From contig REEF01000475.1 of assembly GCA_007695205.1 (NCBI GenBank), forward strand, positions 1 through 36,182: a stretch of 36,182 nucleotides of DNA. Direction: 5' to 3'. Source of the stretch: Planctomycetaceae bacterium. Lineage in GTDB: Bacteria; Planctomycetota; Planctomycetia; Pirellulales; Pirellulaceae. The notes under the pieces were generated by a model. It had not been told where the DNA came from, searched no databases, and was given only the letters and a program-made list of their open reading frames with translations. This document shows positions 1 to 9,247 of the stretch, one piece after another; position 1 is the stretch's first letter; the number at the start of each line of letters is the position of its first letter. The position numbers were made by a program, and so were the translations under genes.

Positions 1-840
1 GATGCCCATTTGGTGAGCGTGCTCGAGAGCTTGAGCCGCCTGGATGCCCAGCTTGGCCACAGACTGGCAGAAGCGACGTCCTGTCGAACCTTCCGAATTC
101 GTCGGGCTTTGAAGGGTGGTGGAAGGTTGCGTGGCGGTCAACGCCGAAGTCTGCTCGTCGTCCGAGCATGCCCCGGTGCCCGAGTTTGATACTTTCGGCA
201 ACGCAACCGCATCGAGCAAACATGTCGATTCAGGCGCCCCCGACCATGGCGATTGTTTGGGTACCCAGCGAGTCCTTGCGCTCAGATCGGGGATCGGACG
301 ACCCGGAAGGGAAGCGTCGATTTCCTCCTGCTGCCGAAGCTCGGCGATCACCTCGGCCAGCGTCCGGCCGTCGATGTACTGCATCGCGTAATAGTACACG
401 CCGCGCTCGCAGCCGACCGAAAACACGCCGACGATGTGCGGATGGTCCAGCATCGCCGCAGCACGAGCCTCGTTTTGGAAACGTTGCAACTGCCGCGGGT
501 CCAGCATCGCCGCCATGGGCAGCGTCTTCAGCGCCACCCGACGCCCCAAAGAAATCTGCTCGGCCTCGTACACGATGCCCATTCCGCCCCGAGCAATCTC
601 GCTTAACAGACGGAAATCGCCCAACTGTCCCAACGCCGCGTCTGACGGCTGGACGACCTGCGGTTCCGACCCGCTGGGAAGATGGAAGGTAGCCAACATC
701 TCGTAAGCCTGCCGCAGCGGATCGGCGAGCTGCGGATACTGCTCGAGATAGGGCTCGAGCGCGGGCCGCTCGCCGCGGTGGAACCGATCGTTCAGTTCCT
801 CGACGACTTCGTCCAACATGCCCTCGAAGTCCGTGCTCAT
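1..840 (-). CDS. Planctomycete-type serine/threonine protein kinase, C-terminus cut off by the window edge
   Basis: Reverse frame from ATG at 840 stays open for 280 codons to base 1 (MSTDFEGMLDEVVEELNDRFHRGERPALEPYLEQYP...GDFRLLSEIARGGMGIVYEAEQISLGRRVALKTLP...VAKLGIQAAQALEHAHQMGI). Glycine-rich loop, VALK lysine and the approach to the HRD motif are visible. Absent from the ORF track because no stop lies in the window. Confidence 0.93.
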   Translation of the reverse strand, partial: MSTDFEGMLDEVVEELNDRFHRGERPALEPYLEQYPQLADPLRQAYEMLATFHLPSGSEPQVVQPSDAALGQLGDFRLLSEIARGGMGIVYEAEQISLGRRVALKTLPMAAMLDPRQLQRFQNEARAAAMLDHPHIVGVFSVGCERGVYYYAMQYIDGRTLAEVIAELRQQEEIDASLPGRPIPDLSARTRWVPKQSPWSGAPESTCLLDAVALPKVSNSGTGACSDDEQTSALTATQPSTTLQSPTNSEGSTGRRFCQSVAKLGIQAAQALEHAHQMGI

Positions 841-939
841 TTATATCCCCCACCAAGTCGAGACGTTGCTATCCGAGATCCGCCCCACGATTCACAAACG
901 TCACCACCCCACCTCCCTAGCAGACTCGTCGCCGTGGGC

Positions 940-1584
940 TCAGCCTTCGTCGCTGTCCTGTTCTCCGAACTGATCCAGCGTTTGACGTGCCCGCAGCAAC
1001 GCCCGCGTGAACCGCTTCCTCGCCGCAGCAGGGCTAACTCCCAGCCGGGTGGCAGCCTGGTCGTTCGAGATCCCCTCCACAGCTCGAAAAAAAAGGATCT
1101 CGCGGTCGAACGCGGAAAGCTGGTCGAGTACGGATTCCAAACGCCGAGCCATTTCTTCATGCTCCAAGACTCCAGACGGCGGCCGCTTCACCAAACGCTT
1201 CACCAACAGCATGGACGATCGGTCGGGCAACCGCTCTTCCCGTGCGACCGATCGCCGAATCGCCTGAACGTGACGTCGCCACGCCGCGGCCAGGCACTGC
1301 GCGGCGGTCTGATGCAACCACTGCTCCAGCGGCATCGGCCGACGCTGCAGGTACTCGTCCATCCGCGAGAAGACCTCCATTTCCGTCTCTTGGAGAATGT
1401 CTGACGGGTCGACTCGCTGACGCAATCGTCGGTCCATCCGAGCCGCAATCGCCTGGCGCAAGGCCGGAGAATAACGCTCGAACAGCCGCCGAAAAGCTTC
1501 CCGATCACCAGCCTCAATTGCCTCCAGCAAAAGTTGCGTCTGGGAAGAGGACGATTCGGATGCTTTTGGGTTGGCCGCCATCAC
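940..1584 (-). CDS. ECF-type RNA polymerase sigma factor (sigma-70 family)
   Basis: 214 aa; sigma2-like 'DPSDILQETEMEVFSRMDEYL' and sigma4-like 'LSAFDREILFFRAVEGISNDQAATRLGVSPAAARKRFTRALLRAR'. Adjacent to the kinase, a common planctomycete pairing. Confidence 0.9.
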   Translation of the reverse strand: MMAANPKASESSSSQTQLLLEAIEAGDREAFRRLFERYSPALRQAIAARMDRRLRQRVDPSDILQETEMEVFSRMDEYLQRRPMPLEQWLHQTAAQCLAAAWRRHVQAIRRSVAREERLPDRSSMLLVKRLVKRPPSGVLEHEEMARRLESVLDQLSAFDREILFFRAVEGISNDQAATRLGVSPAAARKRFTRALLRARQTLDQFGEQDSDEG

Positions 1585-1859
1585 TCCGGCTCCCTATCTA
1601 CTACCTGCCAAATGTTCTTGAAGTGGGACAGGAAAAAGGTCTTTTTTTTCGGTTTTCTTCTGCAATCACCTAAAAAAGAGGGTTTTTAATCCACCATAAA
1701 CAGCGATCCCTCGCGAGCATTCGGGCACCAGATTTGGCGGTCAACCTCCCGTCTGCTAAGCATCTTCACCTGAACAATGTATAATACTCCCTGGTAGGAC
1801 GGATTGGCAATGCGTCCCCGAAAAGGTGTCGGTCCCGAATGGCACGAGCCGAGTTTTTT

Positions 1860-1963
1860 TAAGCTCTGTCAGAAAAGGGGTCAGACCCTCTCCGGGCACA
1901 CCGTATTTCCCGAGTTTTCAGCGTGCCCTCCAAAGGGTCAGACCCCTTTTCTGACAGAGCTTA
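1860..1963. repeat. ~104-bp inverted-repeat element (REP/MITE-like), arms 1860-1889 and 1934-1963
   Basis: TAAGCTCTGTCAGAAAAGGGGTCAGACCCT ... AGGGTCAGACCCCTTTTCTGACAGAGCTTA; arms are complementary at 29/30 positions. Confidence 0.85.
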
Positions 1964-3265
1964 GGTGTCCAGGCCCAGATCCAGCGCGCTGATGTCGATC
2001 AGGTGCATTTGGCGGCCTTGGTCGGCGTGGGGGGCATCAATGCAGACAAAGCGAGCATCGTTGCTCAACCGCGGGTGCGTGTCCACTCGCCACTCGCCCC
2101 GATACTCGGGCGGCACAGGAAAGTGGCCCAGGTCGATCCGGCGGCCACTGGGGACATGAAACAGGTGCGGCGTTTGCAAACGCTCTTTACCCTTGGGGTA
2201 GGTGTCGTTCAAGATCCACTGGTTCCCAGGCAGGTAGCTGATGTGGCCACCGGGGTCCAATACGCCGCGCCCGATCTCTTCCACAATCCCGCCTTCGCGA
2301 TCCTCGAACAAAAAGTTTCCCCAGTTGTCGTTGCCCAACCAGTGCCGGGATTGAGCCAGGATGTGTTGCGGGTCGCGCCAGATGAAATGCGATGCGTATC
2401 CGTTGGGGATCACAATCCGCACGTCGCTGCCGTCTGGCCGAGCCGTCACCAGCCGGGTGAGTCGCGAACCGTTGGGGTAACGCCAGCGATGCAAGGCGAT
2501 GAAACGCGATCCGTCCGGGCTGTACAGCAAATGATTGAAGTAGTGTTTTGCCTGCGGGTCGGGGTTGGGGATCTGCCCGCGACGGGCGATGTCAGCGATC
2601 GACAGGATCAATCGCGATTGGCCCGTGTCCAAATCGACATGCTCGATGCCCGATTCGTCCGGCACCAGTTCGTCGGCATGCGGATCGGGCAGACCGGCAT
2701 AACCGTAGCCGGGGCGGACATCTCCGATGCGTCGATAGTCGGTCGTCACTGCGGATCGACCATCGGGACTGACCGAATAGACAGGCCGCGGGATCGTGCG
2801 TCTTGCCCCTGTCCGCACGTTCATGAGGTGACAGACAAAGCGATCTTCGACCCGGTCGTTCCAAAGGATCTCGTCCGTCGTGCCGGGTCGCCATTGCAGC
2901 ATACAGCCCTGTTGCCAGTTCCAGGCAGTGCTTTCTCCCAGCTCGATCCACCGATCGCCGTCCTGCAAGTCGACCATGCCGATCTTGATGACATCCTCGG
3001 CAACCGGCGACCGGTGCTCGAAGTCCACCTGCATCCCCAGCACGTAACGGTCGGTGGGATCGAATTGCAGTTTGTCGTAATAGGCGAACCAATGGTGCTT
3101 GGGTCCCCGCGTGATAACGCGGACCGGGGGAAACGGCGGTTCGCAGCCCATGCAACGGCGATCGGCATGCCATCCCCAGGCGAAACCAGCCAGGCTGCCC
3201 ACCAGGAACTGACGCCGAGGGATCGAGGAAGATGCTACTGACGAAAACAATCGACGACATTGCAT
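1961..3265 (-). CDS. Exported TolB/WD40-like beta-propeller protein (Tat-type signal)
   Basis: Reverse ORF. Start at MQCRRLFSS (3265) preferred because of an upstream GGAG (ORF track starts at 3322). Tat-like 'IPRRQFLVGSLAGFAWG'; propeller-like repeats 'YSPDGSRFIALHRWRYPNGSRLTRLVTARPDGSDVRIV'. Confidence 0.75.
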   Translation of the reverse strand: MQCRRLFSSVASSSIPRRQFLVGSLAGFAWGWHADRRCMGCEPPFPPVRVITRGPKHHWFAYYDKLQFDPTDRYVLGMQVDFEHRSPVAEDVIKIGMVDLQDGDRWIELGESTAWNWQQGCMLQWRPGTTDEILWNDRVEDRFVCHLMNVRTGARRTIPRPVYSVSPDGRSAVTTDYRRIGDVRPGYGYAGLPDPHADELVPDESGIEHVDLDTGQSRLILSIADIARRGQIPNPDPQAKHYFNHLLYSPDGSRFIALHRWRYPNGSRLTRLVTARPDGSDVRIVIPNGYASHFIWRDPQHILAQSRHWLGNDNWGNFLFEDREGGIVEEIGRGVLDPGGHISYLPGNQWILNDTYPKGKERLQTPHLFHVPSGRRIDLGHFPVPPEYRGEWRVDTHPRLSNDARFVCIDAPHADQGRQMHLIDISALDLGLDT

Positions 3266-3333
3266 ATTGCTGCTCCGAATGGGGACATGGTCCGATCCCA
3301 GTACCGACGGCCCAGCCCGCACTCGGTGAAAGC

Positions 3334-4074
3334 CTACGCCTTCTCGTCCGCCTTCGGCTCGTCACCCTGAGGTTCGTCGCTCTCGGCCTGCGTCTGAGGC
3401 TCTTCCGCGTCGTTTTCGGGTTCGGTCACCGCAGCGGTCTGGTCCTCGACCTCGGCTGAACCCTCCGTCGGCGCGGTATCTGCGGCCGTCTCTTCTTGTT
3501 CTTCCGTATCGTCGAACGCCGGTTTTTCGCTGACTTGCCGCACTCGGTCATGCTGGCCGACGAATTCCAGGATCGCTCGAGTTCCGGCGTCGCCCAGACG
3601 CGGTTTGGCCAACCGCAGGATCCGGGTATAGCCGCCTGGGCGATCTTCGAAGCGAGGCGCGACTTCCTCGAACAACACGCGCATGGCTTCTTTATCGCCG
3701 ATCATTTGCAGCACGCGGCGACGTGCGGCCACCGACGGCGCGATCGCGTTGTTCCATTGCAGCCATTGCTCGCTGGTACGCCACTGTCGCCACCGTTCGC
3801 TCCCACGATCGGCAGTCGTGGCGAACTGCTCGGCATTTCGCTCGGCCTGCAGCGACTTGCGGGCGATGGTGATGCACTTCTCCACCAGCGGGCGCACTTC
3901 CTTGGCCTTTTGCAACGTGGTGATAATGCGTCCCTTGACTTTGGGCACGGACGCATCCACATCGGGATCCGTCTGCCGTTCGGTCAGAAAGATACTGCTC
4001 GCCAAGTTCTTCAGCATGGCCTTACGGTGGCTGGAAGAACGTCCTAAATGTCGGCCTCGTTTTCGGTGTCTCAT
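3334..4074 (-). CDS. rplQ: 50S ribosomal protein L17 with insertions and an acidic C-terminal tail
   Basis: MRHRKRGRHLGRSSSHRKAMLKNLASS...TTLQKAKEVRPLVEKCITIAR...RPGGYTRILRLAKPRLGDAGTRAILEFV; start reset to the conserved MRHRK. Confidence 0.95.
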   Translation of the reverse strand: MRHRKRGRHLGRSSSHRKAMLKNLASSIFLTERQTDPDVDASVPKVKGRIITTLQKAKEVRPLVEKCITIARKSLQAERNAEQFATTADRGSERWRQWRTSEQWLQWNNAIAPSVAARRRVLQMIGDKEAMRVLFEEVAPRFEDRPGGYTRILRLAKPRLGDAGTRAILEFVGQHDRVRQVSEKPAFDDTEEQEETAADTAPTEGSAEVEDQTAAVTEPENDAEEPQTQAESDEPQGDEPKADEKA

Positions 4075-4178
4075 GATCGCCTGTGAAATCATCTTGGCTG
4101 TGGCCGGTCGTGGATCGCTCCTGACAACCGACTCAGCGGGGTGTGACAAAAAGGGGCTCCTCGATCATTCCAGCGGCA

Positions 4179-5174
4179 TCAACTGACACTTGGGGACATG
4201 GGCGTTAACCGCATCCCCAGGTGCATGCCCAGATCCTTCAGCCGTTCGTTCACCTCGTTCAATGTCGTGTCGCCGAAATTGCGGACCTCTAACAGTTGAT
4301 CTTCCGTCCTTTGGACGAGATCGCGCACCGAGGTAATATCCGCCGATTCCAGGCAGTTCATGGCACGCACCGACAGCTTCAGCTCCGCCAAGCTCATGTT
4401 CAGCTTGGCTTCCAAGGCTGCATCCATCGTGCCCGATCCGGAACGTGGTGGTGCCGTAATCCGGGGCCCCAGCTCGTTGTATTGAATAAACGGGTTCAAG
4501 TGTTTGCGGAGGATCTTTGCCGATTCGACCATCGCCATCTCGGGGCTGATCGAGCCATCGGTCCAGACCTCCAGGGTCAGTTTGTCGTAGTTTGTCTTCT
4601 GGCCGACCCGCGTTTCTTCGATCTCATAACGCACGCGGACCACAGGGCTGTAGACGGCATCGACGGGGATGATCCCGATCTCGTGATCGCCCTGACTGTG
4701 CTCGGTCGACGGGACGTAACCGCGTCCGTTTTCGACCACCATCTCCATCATGAAGGGGACATCGTCGGTCAACGTCGCCAGCACGTGATCCGTGTTGATC
4801 ACCTGGACATCCGCGTCGGTCTGTACGTCCGCCCCCGTAACGACTCCGGTCGTATTTTTTTCGACCGTGATGACCCGCGTCGATTCGCTGTAGTTCTTCA
4901 CCACCAGCGACTTGACGTTCAACACGATGTCCGTCACGTCCTCCAGCACACCGGGGATCGTCGAGAACTCGTGTTGCGCGCCGCGAACCTTGATCTGGGT
5001 CACCGAGCTGCCCATCAGGCTGGACAGAAGGATCCGTCGCAAGCTGTTCCCGATCGTCGAGCCAAATCCACGCTCGAACGGTTCGGCGACGAACTTGCCG
5101 TAGGTAGTCGACAGAGTCTCCGCGTCACAAACGACCGCGCTGGGCAATTCAAGTCCACGCCAGCGAATATGCAT
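4179..5174 (-). CDS. rpoA: DNA-directed RNA polymerase subunit alpha
   Basis: [53 protein letters not shown] plus alpha-CTD '[46 protein letters not shown]'. Start at [11 protein letters not shown] with GAGGAGA upstream. Confidence 0.97.
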   Translation of the reverse strand: MHIRWRGLELPSAVVCDAETLSTTYGKFVAEPFERGFGSTIGNSLRRILLSSLMGSSVTQIKVRGAQHEFSTIPGVLEDVTDIVLNVKSLVVKNYSESTRVITVEKNTTGVVTGADVQTDADVQVINTDHVLATLTDDVPFMMEMVVENGRGYVPSTEHSQGDHEIGIIPVDAVYSPVVRVRYEIEETRVGQKTNYDKLTLEVWTDGSISPEMAMVESAKILRKHLNPFIQYNELGPRITAPPRSGSGTMDAALEAKLNMSLAELKLSVRAMNCLESADITSVRDLVQRTEDQLLEVRNFGDTTLNEVNERLKDLGMHLGMRLTPMSPSVS

Positions 5175-5211
5175 TCTTGTCTCCTCGGGAAATCGCTCTC
5201 GGGCTGCTGGT

Positions 5212-5595
5212 CTATACGCGTCGCTTTTTCCTTGGACGGCAGCCATTGTGGGGAATCGGGGTACAATCCTCGATCGACTTGACGGTCAAACCGGCCGCTT
5301 GCAACGCGGTGATGGCGCTTTCGCGACCGGACCCGGGGCCTTTCACCCGGACGTCGACCTCTTTCACCCCGAACTTGATCGCCTTTTCTGCCGCCTGTTG
5401 CGCCGCACACTGCCCGGCGAACGGCGTGCTCTTTCGACTGCCCTTGAAGCCGCACGTCCCGGCACTAGACCAGCACAGCGTATCTCCCTTGGTGTCGGTG
5501 ATGGTCACGGTCGTATTGTTGAACGTCGCCTGGATAAAGGCGATGCCCACCGTCACATTGCGACGGATTCGGCGTTTCTTGCTCTTGACTGCCAC
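5212..5595 (-). CDS. rpsK: 30S ribosomal protein S11
   Basis: [56 protein letters not shown]. Confidence 0.97.
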   Translation of the reverse strand: MAVKSKKRRIRRNVTVGIAFIQATFNNTTVTITDTKGDTLCWSSAGTCGFKGSRKSTPFAGQCAAQQAAEKAIKFGVKEVDVRVKGPGSGRESAITALQAAGLTVKSIEDCTPIPHNGCRPRKKRRV

Positions 5596-5664
5596 AGCCT
5601 GGCTACTCCTGTCGAAACCTCAAAAAATCGATGCCACCCCCGCGAGAAGCGATCCCTGCATCCA

Positions 5665-6048
5665 TTAACGCAAATCCTTGACGCCCTTCTTGCCCGCCAC
5701 CGTCTTCTTTGGTCCCTTTCGCGTCCGCGCGTTGGTCCGCGTACGCTGGCCGCGCACCGGTAACCCCAGACGGTGCCGGATGCCCCGATAGCACCGGATG
5801 TCTCGCAGACGATTGACGTTCTGCTGCGTCTGACGACGCAACGGGCCCTCGACCACGTAATCCCGTTCCAGCAGAGCCGCCAGACGGCTCAATTCGTCGT
5901 CTGCCAAATCCCGGGCCTTTCGCAGCGGGTCGATCCCCGCTTTGTGGCACAGGTCGCGCGCGACCTTGTCGCCCACACCATAAAGGTACCTGAGCGAGAT
6001 ATGCGTCGGCTTGTCGTTCGGAATGTCCACACCTAGAAGACGCGGCAT
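5665..6048 (-). CDS. rpsM: 30S ribosomal protein S13
   Basis: MPRLLGVDIPNDKPTHISLRYLYGVGDKVARDLCHKAGID...RGIRHRLGLPVRGQRTRTNARTRKGPKKT. The 540-aa ORF in the track is an out-of-frame read through secY; the true start is 6048. Confidence 0.97.
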   Translation of the reverse strand: MPRLLGVDIPNDKPTHISLRYLYGVGDKVARDLCHKAGIDPLRKARDLADDELSRLAALLERDYVVEGPLRRQTQQNVNRLRDIRCYRGIRHRLGLPVRGQRTRTNARTRKGPKKTVAGKKGVKDLR

Positions 6049-6086
6049 GTTTTCGTTTCTCCTAATACCGGGCTTTAGCCCTGACT

Positions 6087-6200
6087 CTAGCCCTGACGTT
6101 GCTTGTGACGCGGGTTGCTGCAGATCACGTACACACGCCCCTTGCGCCGCACGACCTTGCAGTTCTCGCAGATTCGTTTTACGCTCGATCGAACTTTCAT
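6087..6200 (-). CDS. rpmJ: 50S ribosomal protein L36 (zinc-binding form)
   Basis: Translated by eye: [37 protein letters not shown]. Cys-Cys-Cys-His set is present. Missing from the ORF track because of its length. Confidence 0.97.
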   Translation of the reverse strand: MKVRSSVKRICENCKVVRRKGRVYVICSNPRHKQRQG

Positions 6201-6284
6201 GTCGAAACTCCTGCGGGGGTCCGGGGAAATGGCTTAATATACGAAGACAACGGCTGACTTCGCAAGGGGCTGATCGGCAGAAGG

Positions 6285-7658
6285 TCAGGATTCCAGCAGA
6301 CCTCGATAGTTCCGCATCACCAAGTGGGCGTCGATCTTCTGCACCAAATCGAATCCTACACTGACGGCGATCAGCAACCCCGTACCTCCATAAAAACTGG
6401 CAACTGTAAAACTGACGCCCAACGAGGCGGAAACCACCGTGGGCACGATAGCGACGATGGCCAAAAAGCCAGCGCCGACGTAGGTAATTCGCTCCAACAC
6501 CCGCTCCAGGTAGTCGGCCGTCCTTCTGCCAGGTCGGTACCCTGGGATAAAGGTACCGTAATCTTTCAGATTCTCGGCCATTTCCTTCGGGTTGAATGTA
6601 ATGGCTACCCAAAAGTAGCAAAAAAAGTAGATCAAGCCCACGTAAACCGCGTTGTACGTGAACGATGTGCCGGGCCCAAAAATCTGGTACAAATTGGCCC
6701 AGAGATTGGCGGTTCCGGTGAAGGTATTCGCCATGAAGTTGAAGATCATGGCGGGCAACATCAACAGACTGCTGGCGAAAATGATGGGCATGACACCGGC
6801 TTGGTTGATCCGCAACGGCAGGTACTGCCGCGTCCCGCCATAAACTCGACGCCCACGCACATGTTTGGCACTTTGAGTGGGGATACGTCGCTGGCCCAAC
6901 GTGATGAACACCACCCCGACCACCACGGCGACGAACAACACGGTCAGCACAATCAGCGTTTCCACGCCGATGCGTCCGGGGGTGAGCCCGGCGAGTTGCA
7001 TGTCGGCGTCGCGGAACAGTTGTGCGGCGGCACCGGGCATCTGAGCCAGGATACCGGCCATGATCAACAAGCTGATCCCGTTGCCAATACCAAATTCGTC
7101 GATCTGCTCGCCCAGCCACATCAGGAAGATGGTCCCGCAGGTCATGATCAACACGGCGGTCCATTGCCAGCCGAAATGAAGCACCCCCTGGGCGTTCAGG
7201 AACGCCGGATCGATCAATCCGGCTTCGCCACCCGCCGGTTGTGCCATCAGGTATAAGCGGACGTAGAACCAGCTCTGAACCAAGCACAGGGCGACCGTCA
7301 GATAACGCGTGTATTCGTTGATTTTCTTCCGGCCTGTTTCCCCCTCCTTTCGGAGCTGCTCAATGGGCTTCCACACGCTCCCCAGCAACTGGAAAATGAT
7401 CGATGCGCTGATATAGGGCATGATCCCCAGGCCGAAGATCGTCGCTTGACGAAGGTTGCTGGCGCTGAACACGGCCACGCGATCAACGAAATCACCCAGC
7501 CCCCCGTCTTGTGCCGCCGTCTGCCCCACGACTTCCTGGTCGATGATCGGCAACGGGATGTGCCACCCGACGCGGTAGATCGCCAGGAACAGCATGGTCA
7601 GGAAGATTTTCTGCCTGAGTTCGGGAATGGTAAAAACGATGCGAAGCTTCTCCCACAT
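6285..7658 (-). CDS. secY: Preprotein translocase subunit SecY
   Basis: MWEKLRIVFTIPELRQKIFLTMLFLAIYRVGWHIPLP...YISASIIFQLLGSVWKPIEQLRKEGETGRKKINEYTRYLTV...PTQSAKHVRGRRVYGGTRQYLPLRINQAGVMPIIFASSLL. Confidence 0.98.
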   Translation of the reverse strand: MWEKLRIVFTIPELRQKIFLTMLFLAIYRVGWHIPLPIIDQEVVGQTAAQDGGLGDFVDRVAVFSASNLRQATIFGLGIMPYISASIIFQLLGSVWKPIEQLRKEGETGRKKINEYTRYLTVALCLVQSWFYVRLYLMAQPAGGEAGLIDPAFLNAQGVLHFGWQWTAVLIMTCGTIFLMWLGEQIDEFGIGNGISLLIMAGILAQMPGAAAQLFRDADMQLAGLTPGRIGVETLIVLTVLFVAVVVGVVFITLGQRRIPTQSAKHVRGRRVYGGTRQYLPLRINQAGVMPIIFASSLLMLPAMIFNFMANTFTGTANLWANLYQIFGPGTSFTYNAVYVGLIYFFCYFWVAITFNPKEMAENLKDYGTFIPGYRPGRRTADYLERVLERITYVGAGFLAIVAIVPTVVSASLGVSFTVASFYGGTGLLIAVSVGFDLVQKIDAHLVMRNYRGLLES

Positions 7659-7755
7659 GACTGCGTTCCGTCCTTTCCATGTCCGTCGTCGATCAGATCA
7701 CAACGGTTTCTTTAGGAGCCTTCGGTAATACGCCTCGCGGCGAATCCTTCGCCAA

Positions 7756-8241
7756 TTACGAGGAGGGTGACGCTTTCTCGGAGGGTTGGCTCTGCCCGAC
7801 CAGCACGCAGACCTCGCCTCCGGCCTGTTCGATTTTTTCCCGAGCGGACTGGCTGAAGCGGTGAGCCGAGACTTTCAGCCGCCGCGTCAACGTTCCGTCG
7901 CCCAGGATCTTGAGCACATCGTACCGCCCCTTGGCCAGCGACTTGACGCGCAACGTCTCGGAATTGACTTCGTCTCCATCCTGGAACGTCCGTTCCAGAT
8001 CGGCGACGTTGACGGTCGTTACCTTCAGCGCAAAGCGGTTGTTAAAACCCCGCTTGGGGACACGACGGACCAAGGGCATCGTCCCGCCCTGAAAGATGAC
8101 CGAAGCCGACGATCCGGCTCGCGATTTCTGTCCCTTATGGCCTCGTCCACACGTCTTGCCTCGCCCCGAACCGGTCCCTCGTCCAACACGACGCGCCTTT
8201 TTGCGTTTTTGGACCCCTTGATGTACGTCGTTCAATCTCAT
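7756..8241 (-). CDS. rplO: 50S ribosomal protein L15
   Basis: MRLNDVHQGVQKRKKARRVGRGTGSGRGKTCGRGHKGQKSRAG. Confidence 0.96.
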   Translation of the reverse strand: MRLNDVHQGVQKRKKARRVGRGTGSGRGKTCGRGHKGQKSRAGSSASVIFQGGTMPLVRRVPKRGFNNRFALKVTTVNVADLERTFQDGDEVNSETLRVKSLAKGRYDVLKILGDGTLTRRLKVSAHRFSQSAREKIEQAGGEVCVLVGQSQPSEKASPSS

Positions 8242-8723
8242 GACAAGGACACTCCTCGAAGCCGCTCGATATCTTCCCGCGTCCTCAGTTGAGCCAGGGC
8301 GTCGAAGGTTGCTTTCACGAGCGTGATGGGATTATTGGTTCCGTAACTCTTGGTCAGAATGTTTTCCACCCCGGCAGCCTCACATACGGCACGAACGGCC
8401 TGGCCCGCGATGATCCCGGTACCCGCACCGGCCGGAACCAAGACGACTCGTCCAGCCCCAAAGTGCCCATGGACCTTATGCGGAATCGTTCCATCGACGA
8501 TGCTCACCTCGACCATCTCGCGAGCCGCCTGTTTGTTGGCCTTTTCGACACTGGGAGGCACTTCATTTGCTTTGCCATAGCCCCAGCCCACTTTGCCTCG
8601 GCCGTCGCCGACCACCGTCATGGCGGCAAAACTGAAACGTCTTCCCCCCTTGACCACAGCGGCGCAGCGGCGGATCTTGACTACCTTTTCGATGTTTTCA
8701 CCGAGATTTCGATCTGTCGACAC
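8238..8723 (-). CDS. rpsE: 30S ribosomal protein S5
   Basis: RRCAAVVKGGRRFSFAAMTVVGDGRGKVGWGYGKANEVPPSVEKA...; ATGA overlap with rplO. Confidence 0.97.
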   Translation of the reverse strand: MSTDRNLGENIEKVVKIRRCAAVVKGGRRFSFAAMTVVGDGRGKVGWGYGKANEVPPSVEKANKQAAREMVEVSIVDGTIPHKVHGHFGAGRVVLVPAGAGTGIIAGQAVRAVCEAAGVENILTKSYGTNNPITLVKATFDALAQLRTREDIERLRGVSLS

Positions 8724-8812
8724 GTCTTTAAGCTCCTGGCATTCCCGTTGACGGCGAACAACACACAGGTGTTCTCACCGCTAGTGGACCCTTCATTTTG
8801 TGATAACCGAGG

Positions 8813-9181
8813 CTAGAAGGTCAATCCCGCCTCGCGAGCCGCATTCGCCAACGAAGCCACCCTTCCGTGGTATTTGGCATGACCTCGATCGAACGCGACT
8901 CGTTCCACACCGATGGCCTTCGCCTTTTCGGCGATGATCTTTCCGATGATTTCCGCCGCCGACTTGTTGCCCCCATAACGGACTTCTTCCCGGACAGCTC
9001 GGTCTCGCGTGCTGGCAGACGCCAAGGTCTTCCGGGCCATATCGTCGACGATCTGCACTCCGATGTGCTGAAGGCTGCGATGCACGGTCAAGCGCGGACA
9101 CTCGGCAGTCCCGCGGACGCGATTGCGTACATGGTGCCGCCGACGCTGCCTCCGCAATTCGATTTCTTTTTGCTTGTTCAC
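8813..9181 (-). CDS. rplR: 50S ribosomal protein L18
   Basis: RRRHHVRNRVRGTAECPRLTVHRSLQHIGVQIVDD...FDRGHAKYHGRVASLANAAREAGLTF. Confidence 0.96.
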   Translation of the reverse strand: MNKQKEIELRRQRRRHHVRNRVRGTAECPRLTVHRSLQHIGVQIVDDMARKTLASASTRDRAVREEVRYGGNKSAAEIIGKIIAEKAKAIGVERVAFDRGHAKYHGRVASLANAAREAGLTF

Positions 9182-9247
9182 AGTTCGCTCGTTTTACTGG
9201 TTGTTCGTGGATGGGACCTTACCTACAGCCCCGACGGCCTTCGACGA

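Noticed and set aside
1780-1785. TATAAT box on the plus strand
   Set aside because: No convincing -35 at the right spacing and the following ORF (1804-1992) runs into the inverted repeat with no protein signature.
2003-3241. 412-aa plus-strand ORF
   Set aside because: Antisense to the TolB-like propeller gene; low-complexity high-GC shadow frame with no recognisable domain, while the opposite frame has a signal peptide and clear repeats.
5665-7287. 540-aa ORF as one protein
   Set aside because: Only the C-terminal 127 aa (S13) is real; the rest reads out of frame through secY and rpmJ.
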